Below are positions 59,760 to 64,000 of a DNA stretch of 64,000 nucleotides, piece by piece. The position numbers and the translations under genes were made by a program. The notes under the pieces are model-generated. The model worked only from the letters and a program-made list of their open reading frames with translations. It was not told the origin of the DNA and did no database searches. Origin of the DNA: Pseudonocardia benzenivorans CB1190 (GTDB taxonomy: Bacteria; Actinomycetota; Actinomycetes; Mycobacteriales; Pseudonocardiaceae); contig NC_015312.1 in NCBI RefSeq assembly GCF_000196675.2, positions 2,542,001 to 2,606,000 on the forward strand, read 5' to 3'. The first letter of the stretch is position 1. Each line of letters begins with the position of its first letter.

Positions 59760-60056
59760 GTGAGCCCCGCCGCCGTTCCGGGACCGGAGACCGACATGAC
59801 CACCACCGACACGACCACCACCGACACGACCACCATCGACACGGCCACCGCCGACACCGTCCGCTCGCTGATGCGCGAGGCACGCATCCCGGCCTCCGAG
59901 GCCGAGATCGCGGCGTACGCCGCGGCCTACCCGGGTGTCCGCGCGGGCGTCGAGGCGCTCTACGCGCCCGTCGAGGTGCGCTACCTCGACCCGGCGCTGC
60001 GCTTCCGGGCCGACGCCGTCGGCCCCGAGACGCCGTGGGCGGGCCCGCCGGCCTGA
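59760..60056 (+). CDS. AtzG-like small partner of an amidase
   Basis: 98 residues. A threonine/aspartate-rich linker (TTTDTTTTDTTTIDTATADT) precedes a helical domain, TVRSLMREARIPASEAEIAA then YPGVRAGVEALYAPVEVRYL, ending DPALRFRADAVG. This helix-loop pattern resembles AtzG/GatC-type proteins that form a complex with amidase-signature enzymes. GTG 59760 has AAGGAGG upstream. Now cut off from the amidase gene by IS110. Confidence 0.7.
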   Translation: MSPAAVPGPETDMTTTDTTTTDTTTIDTATADTVRSLMREARIPASEAEIAAYAAAYPGVRAGVEALYAPVEVRYLDPALRFRADAVGPETPWAGPPA

Positions 60057-60111
60057 CCCCGCCGGGCGCTGCGTGCGACGAGGCCTCGCTCACGGGCCGC
60101 TCAGGAGCCGG

Positions 60112-60882
60112 TCAGTACATCACCGTCCCCGCCGAGACGTTGACGTCCTCGCCCGTGATCCCCGCGGCCGCGTCGGAGGCCAGGAAGGCGCAGACGGCCG
60201 CGACCTCGTCGGCGTCGACGGTGCGGCCCATGGGGGAGATGTCGGTGAACGCCGCGCGCGCCCGGTCCTCGGTGATCCCGTCGCGAACGGCGTTGCGCCG
60301 CACCAGGGCGTCGAGCCTGCCGCCGCCGACCGGCCCGGGACACACGCAGTTCGCCCGCACCCCCGACGGTCCGAGCTCGGTCGCCAGGGTGCGCACCAGA
60401 CCGATCACCCCGAGCTTCGACGCGGCGTACGGTCCGCGGCCGGCCATCGGGCGCTTGCCCGTCATCGAGCCGATCGCGATCAGCGACCCCTCCCGGCGCG
60501 CGATCATCCCGGCCGCGAACGCGCGGAAGGTCAGGAAGACGCCGTCGAGGTTCGTCGCGAGGCAGTCCCGCCACTCGGCCAGGGCCGCCTCGTGCAGCGG
60601 CCCGACCGGTCCGGTCACCCCGGCGTTGGCGACGACGGTGTGCACCGCCCCGAGCGCCTCGGCGGCCGACGCGAGCTCCGCGACCGCGGCCTCGTCGCGG
60701 ACGTCGCAGGCCACCGGTTCGGCGGTCGCCCCGAGGCCGCGGACCTGGTCGAGGGTCTCGGCCAGCGACGCGGGGTCGCGCGAGGTGACGACCAGGCGGA
60801 ACCCGTCGCCCGCCAGCGCCCGCGCGACCGCCTGCCCGATGCCGCCGGCCGCCCCGGTGACGACCGCGACCCGGTCACCCAC
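60112..60882 (-). CDS. Short-chain dehydrogenase/reductase
   Basis: 256 residues: TGAAGGIG cofactor loop, VVTSRDPASL after beta-2 (basic residue, probable NADP), NAGV motif VVANAGVTGP, and catalytic S (IGSMTG), Y and K in GPYAASKLG. Typical C-terminus FLASDAAAGITGEDVNVSAG. The GTG start overlaps the end of the zinc-ribbon gene by 8 bp, placing it last in the hyuA-hyuB operon. It may oxidise or reduce a downstream carbonyl intermediate. Confidence 0.9.
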   Translation of the reverse strand: MGDRVAVVTGAAGGIGQAVARALAGDGFRLVVTSRDPASLAETLDQVRGLGATAEPVACDVRDEAAVAELASAAEALGAVHTVVANAGVTGPVGPLHEAALAEWRDCLATNLDGVFLTFRAFAAGMIARREGSLIAIGSMTGKRPMAGRGPYAASKLGVIGLVRTLATELGPSGVRANCVCPGPVGGGRLDALVRRNAVRDGITEDRARAAFTDISPMGRTVDADEVAAVCAFLASDAAAGITGEDVNVSAGTVMY

Positions 60883-61120
60883 CCGCGCCGCGCAGGTGGG
60901 CGCTGAACGGGACGTAGGTGAAGCCGAACGGCGTCGGGCTCGGTTCGCGGCGCAGCACGTGCAGGCAGCCGGGGCAGCGCGCGACCAGGCACCAGCCGCG
61001 CAGGTCGAGCATCGTGTAGCCCTCGACGTCGCCGCCCCCGCACCGCGGGCAGGTCTCGTCGAGGCGGGTCCGCGGGACCGACAGCTCGGTCTCCTCCGGA
61101 CGTCCGAACAGCATGGTCAT
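60875..61120 (-). CDS. Small zinc-ribbon protein of the hyuAB operon
   Basis: 81 residues with C24 and C27 (TCPRCGGGDVEG), C44, C49 and C52 (WCLVARCPGC), a likely zinc ribbon, and a C-terminal FGFTYVPFSAHLRGAG. ATG 61120 overlaps the hyuB stop (ATGA). Acetone and acetophenone carboxylases, which share HyuA/HyuB, have a small metal-binding third subunit, so this may be an analogous gamma subunit (inference). Confidence 0.75.
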   Translation of the reverse strand: MTMLFGRPEETELSVPRTRLDETCPRCGGGDVEGYTMLDLRGWCLVARCPGCLHVLRREPSPTPFGFTYVPFSAHLRGAGG

Positions 61121-63114
61121 CGGGCACCTCCGTTGCGCAGCACCGCGGTCGCCGCCTCGTCGACGCGCAGCCGGTCGGGCGCGGTCTCCGGGTCGCCCTC
61201 GACGGCGACGCCGTAGTCCCGGCGCGCGCCCTCGACGCTGACGTAGCCGTCCCGGACGTCGCGCAGCACCGCGGCCGGGTCGCGCCGGTGCGGGTCGCCC
61301 CAGCCGCCCGCCCCCGGCGTGCGCACCCGGACCAGGGTGCCGGGCCCGGCGTCGACGTCGCCGAGGCCGTTGACCCAGCGACCCTCCCCGGCCGCGACGG
61401 CCCCGCCGTCGTCGTCGAAGTAGCCGCCGAGCGGCTCCAGCCCCGGCCCGTCGTCGCGCGCGACGAGCCAGGTCCGCGCGACCGCGCTGCCGGGTTCGGC
61501 GTCGGCACCGGCGACGCCGACCCAGGCGCCGCCCGGCCGCCCGGCCTCCGCGCCCTTGCTGCCCCACGGCAGCACCCGCAGGTGCAGCAGCAGCGGGTAG
61601 ACGTCGGCCCGCGAGACGACCATCCGGTCGTAGACCACGCCCGCGCCGCCGCGGTGCTCACCGGGGCCGGCCGTGTCGGTCGCGAACTCCTTGCGCAGCA
61701 CCATCACCGGGTGGTCCTCCTCGATGGCCTCCGCCGACATCTCCATGAGGTTCTGCTGGCTCATCGACACGAAGCTCTCCCCGTCGCCGGCCGCCGAGGC
61801 GCCGAAGCCGCCGAGGGCGAACAGCGGGGCGACGAACAGCCGCCGCCCGGACCCGTCGGGGTCGTCGAGGGTCACCGGGACCGACTGCGTCGCCGCGGCC
61901 AGCTGTTCGGCCACCCCGGGGGGGAGGTTGCGCCGGGGACCGCTCGACGGGGCGCCGGTCGTCCCGGTGATCAGCAGGCCCATGTTGGTGCTGTAGTGCC
62001 CGCCGAAGGCCGCCTCGGCGGGCGCGCCCGACAGGAACGCCTTGGTCACGGCGTTGAACACGGCCTCGGCGGCGTCGAAGTACATCGTCGTCGCGGCGGG
62101 CGGGCGGGCGCTGACGAACGTGCCCTCCGGGATCACGATGCTCACGCACCGGAAGGCGCCGGCGTTGTTCGGGTTGTGCGGGTCGCAGAGGAACTTGACC
62201 GCGGTGAACACGCCGTTGATGGCGTCGAAGACGGAGCAGTTGACCGACGACGCCGCCTCCCGCGTCGTGCCGCTGAAGTCGACCTCGACCTCGTCGCCGC
62301 GCTTGCGCACCACCGTCCGGATCACGTACGGCTCGTCGTTGTAGGCGTCGGCGTCGATGCCGTCCTCGCCGACGAAGTCGCCGTCGGGCAGGGCGCGCAG
62401 CCCCTCGCGGGTCGACCGGTCGGCGTAGTCGAGGGTGTAGGCCATGGCGTCGTGCAGCGTCTCGACGCCGTGCTGGTCGGCCAGCGCGAGCAGCCGCTCC
62501 TCGACGAACGACGCGGCGCTGTGCAGCGCCTGCAGGTCGGCGAGCATGTTCTGCGGCAGTCGCGAGTTGTCGAAGTAGAGGTTGAAGCCGGGGATGAAGG
62601 GCTCGTCGTCGCGGTAGACCTGGACGCCGGAGATGACGACGCCCTCCTCGAACAGCGAGCGCTTGCGCACCGAGTAGCCGCCCGCGGTCAGCCCGCCCAT
62701 GTCGACCAGGTGCGCCTTCACCGCGACCCCGCCGATCAGCTCGCCGCCGTGGAAGACCGGCCGGAAGAACCCGTTGTCGTAGACGTGGTTCCCGCCCTTG
62801 AACGGGTTGTTGTAGGCGATCAGGTCGCCCGGGCGCAGGTTGTCGACGCCGTACTCCCACACGAGGTTGCGCACCATGTAGGGCATGACGCCGGAGAAGT
62901 GCGCGAGGCTCTCGTTCATCGCGACGATGTCGAGGTCCAGCCGCGGCGGCGCGATCGGCCCGACGAGCGTCACGCAGAAGTCGAACGCGTCGCGGATGAT
63001 CGGGGAGAAGCTCGACCGCAGGATGATCCGGCCGGCCTGGCGCACCGTCGCGTAGAAGGCGCTGCGCAGGATCTCGAGGCCGACGGCGTCGTCGCCGCGT
63101 GCAGGCGTGCTCAT
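61117..63114 (-). CDS. hyuB: Hydantoinase B/oxoprolinase-family subunit
   Basis: 665 residues with the HyuB pattern: EILRSAFYATVRQAGRIILR, SSFSPIIRDAFDFCVTLVGP, DLIAYNNPFKGGNHVYDNGF, the acidic DFSGTTREAASSVNCSVFDA, and a C-terminal glycine-rich GPGEHRGGAGVVYDRMVVSR. With HyuA it forms ATP-dependent N-methylhydantoinase, 5-oxoprolinase or acetone-carboxylase-like enzymes. Both ends overlap neighbours by ATGA, so subunits are made in step. Substrate class cannot be read from the sequence. Confidence 0.93.
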   Translation of the reverse strand: MSTPARGDDAVGLEILRSAFYATVRQAGRIILRSSFSPIIRDAFDFCVTLVGPIAPPRLDLDIVAMNESLAHFSGVMPYMVRNLVWEYGVDNLRPGDLIAYNNPFKGGNHVYDNGFFRPVFHGGELIGGVAVKAHLVDMGGLTAGGYSVRKRSLFEEGVVISGVQVYRDDEPFIPGFNLYFDNSRLPQNMLADLQALHSAASFVEERLLALADQHGVETLHDAMAYTLDYADRSTREGLRALPDGDFVGEDGIDADAYNDEPYVIRTVVRKRGDEVEVDFSGTTREAASSVNCSVFDAINGVFTAVKFLCDPHNPNNAGAFRCVSIVIPEGTFVSARPPAATTMYFDAAEAVFNAVTKAFLSGAPAEAAFGGHYSTNMGLLITGTTGAPSSGPRRNLPPGVAEQLAAATQSVPVTLDDPDGSGRRLFVAPLFALGGFGASAAGDGESFVSMSQQNLMEMSAEAIEEDHPVMVLRKEFATDTAGPGEHRGGAGVVYDRMVVSRADVYPLLLHLRVLPWGSKGAEAGRPGGAWVGVAGADAEPGSAVARTWLVARDDGPGLEPLGGYFDDDGGAVAAGEGRWVNGLGDVDAGPGTLVRVRTPGAGGWGDPHRRDPAAVLRDVRDGYVSVEGARRDYGVAVEGDPETAPDRLRVDEAATAVLRNGGAR

Positions 63115-64000
63115 CGGTCGGCTCCCCACGTGATCACGATGTGTCCGGTCGGCTCGACGCGGGCGGTGTCGCCGTCGTCGAGCACGGTCGTGGCGGTCGG
63201 CTGCACGACCAGTGCCGGGCCGTCGACGCGGTCCCCGGCGCGCAGCGCGGCCCGGTCGACGACCGGCACCTCCCGCCACGCCCCGCCGCGGAAGATCCGC
63301 GCCCCCTCGGCCGACGGCGGTGCCGCCCCGGACGACGCCGCGAGCTCGGGTGCGTCGGGCGTGCCCAGCGCGACGGTCGCGGTCACCCGCGCCATCGTCA
63401 CCTTCACGTCGGCGTGCCCGACGGCGTAGCCCCAGGTCCGGCGGTGGGTGTCGTCGAAGTTGGCCCGCAGCTCGGTCATCGCGGCGTCGTCGAGCGGCCG
63501 CTCGGGGACCGGGACGCCTGGTGTCTCCCACGTCTGGCCCTGGTAGCGGCCGTCGAGCCAGCGGGTCACGTCGATCCCCGGGCGGTCGCCGAGGGTGCGG
63601 CGGGCGTCGTCGCGCAGCCGGGTGTAGGCGTCCTCCAACGCACCCGGCGGCAGCTCGCCCAGCTGCTTGACCACCGGTTCGCCGACGTCCATCCGCAGGT
63701 CGGCCAGCGCGAGCCCGTAGGCCGACTCCTCGCCCGGCTGCGGCGGGACGACGACCGACTCGCACCCCAGCGCCCGCCCGATCGACGCCCCGAACACCGG
63801 CCCCGCCGAGCCGTAGGCGTAGAGCGCGAACCGCCGCGGGTCGATGCCGTTGTAGACCGACACCTCGCGGGCCGCCTCGACCATCGCCGCCGTCGCGACG
63901 TCGACGATCGCCTGCGCGGCCGCGGGCGTGTCGAGCCCGAGCGCCTCGCCCAGCGGGGCGACGGCGGCCGTCGCGGCCTCGGTGTCGAACGTGGCCGTCC
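63111..64000 (-). CDS. hyuA: Hydantoinase A/oxoprolinase-family subunit, 5' part beyond the window
   Basis: The C-terminal ~295 residues are present: AAMVEAAREVSVYNGIDPRR, FALYAYGSAGPVFGASIGRA (the HyuA ASKHA-fold pattern RxF.L...GGAG), VVVPPQPGEESAYGLALADL, and a C-terminal beta domain ending ATTVLDDGDTARVEPTGHIV. The frame is open to the window edge, so the ATP-binding N-terminus is missing here. Stop overlaps the hyuB start (ATGA). Confidence 0.92.
   Translation of the reverse strand, partial: TATFDTEAATAAVAPLGEALGLDTPAAAQAIVDVATAAMVEAAREVSVYNGIDPRRFALYAYGSAGPVFGASIGRALGCESVVVPPQPGEESAYGLALADLRMDVGEPVVKQLGELPPGALEDAYTRLRDDARRTLGDRPGIDVTRWLDGRYQGQTWETPGVPVPERPLDDAAMTELRANFDDTHRRTWGYAVGHADVKVTMARVTATVALGTPDAPELAASSGAAPPSAEGARIFRGGAWREVPVVDRAALRAGDRVDGPALVVQPTATTVLDDGDTARVEPTGHIVITWGADR

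Noticed and set aside
1..64000. CRISPR arrays, rRNA, tRNA genes, prophage or integrase
   Set aside because: No regularly spaced direct repeats, no tRNA cloverleaf or rRNA segment, and no phage structural or integrase gene was recognised on either strand.

Overview
The window is very GC-rich DNA (roughly 70-75% by eye) with dense, often 4-bp-overlapping genes, frequent GTG starts and GGAGG-type ribosome sites. It contains an ArsC/Acr3/ArsR set, SigF-type sigma factor, DosR/DevS-type genes, an EthA-like monooxygenase and DUF6328/DoxX/Acg proteins. This is an actinobacterium, most likely of the Pseudonocardia group; the genus is inference from gene content, not from a marker gene. No rRNA, tRNA or CRISPR array was recognised.

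Layout. 0-4.2 kb: a translationally coupled acyl-CoA-dehydrogenase-like / PIG-L deacetylase-methyltransferase / glycosyltransferase cassette, a strong bidirectional terminator and a Dps ferritin. 4.4-16 kb: an accessory stretch with an IS110-family element, decayed DNA-ligase/LigD-polymerase pieces, a DinB-like gene, an IS256-family element with perfect 8-bp target duplications, then arsC-acr3-arsR and a second arsenic cassette (MFS exporter, flavoprotein with C-terminal vicinal cysteines, and a divergent ArsR-GNAT fusion) around three copies of the palindrome ATCGA-N6-TCGAT. Another DNA-ligase fragment lies at the right edge. 16-27 kb: a HAD phosphatase, a formate dehydrogenase operon (NrfD-like, Fe-S subunit, large subunit) whose large subunit reads through an in-frame UGA with a good SECIS hairpin (selenocysteine), a flavodoxin-fold protein, a MetV/MetF-like reductase, a methyltransferase, SRPBCC and carotenoid-desaturase-like oxidoreductase genes.

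27-40 kb: SigF-type sigma factor, pyruvate-oxidase-like ThDP enzyme, protein isoaspartate methyltransferase, lipoprotein, SDR, aldo/keto reductase with divergent XRE regulator, then a DosR-regulon-like group (DoxX, DevS-like GAF kinase, Acg-like nitroreductase, CBS protein) with matching GGGNCNTTNGNCCC boxes. 40-53 kb: an FAD oxidoreductase with an N-terminal beta-rich extension, a class A penicillin-binding protein, an esterase/Baeyer-Villiger monooxygenase pair with its divergent GAF-Fis regulator (apparently frameshifted), an HtrA-type protease, a CPA2 antiporter and an enoyl-CoA hydratase.

53-64 kb: a nitrogen-compound catabolic region: NCS1 permease with a cysteine-rich C-terminal module, isochorismatase-fold hydrolase, GntR regulator (frameshifted), amidase, a second IS110 element, an AtzG-like small protein, and an oppositely oriented, tightly coupled hyuA-hyuB-zinc-ribbon-SDR operon. 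The combination points to uptake and hydrolysis of a hydantoin/imide/ureide-type compound (inference). The window ends inside hyuA.
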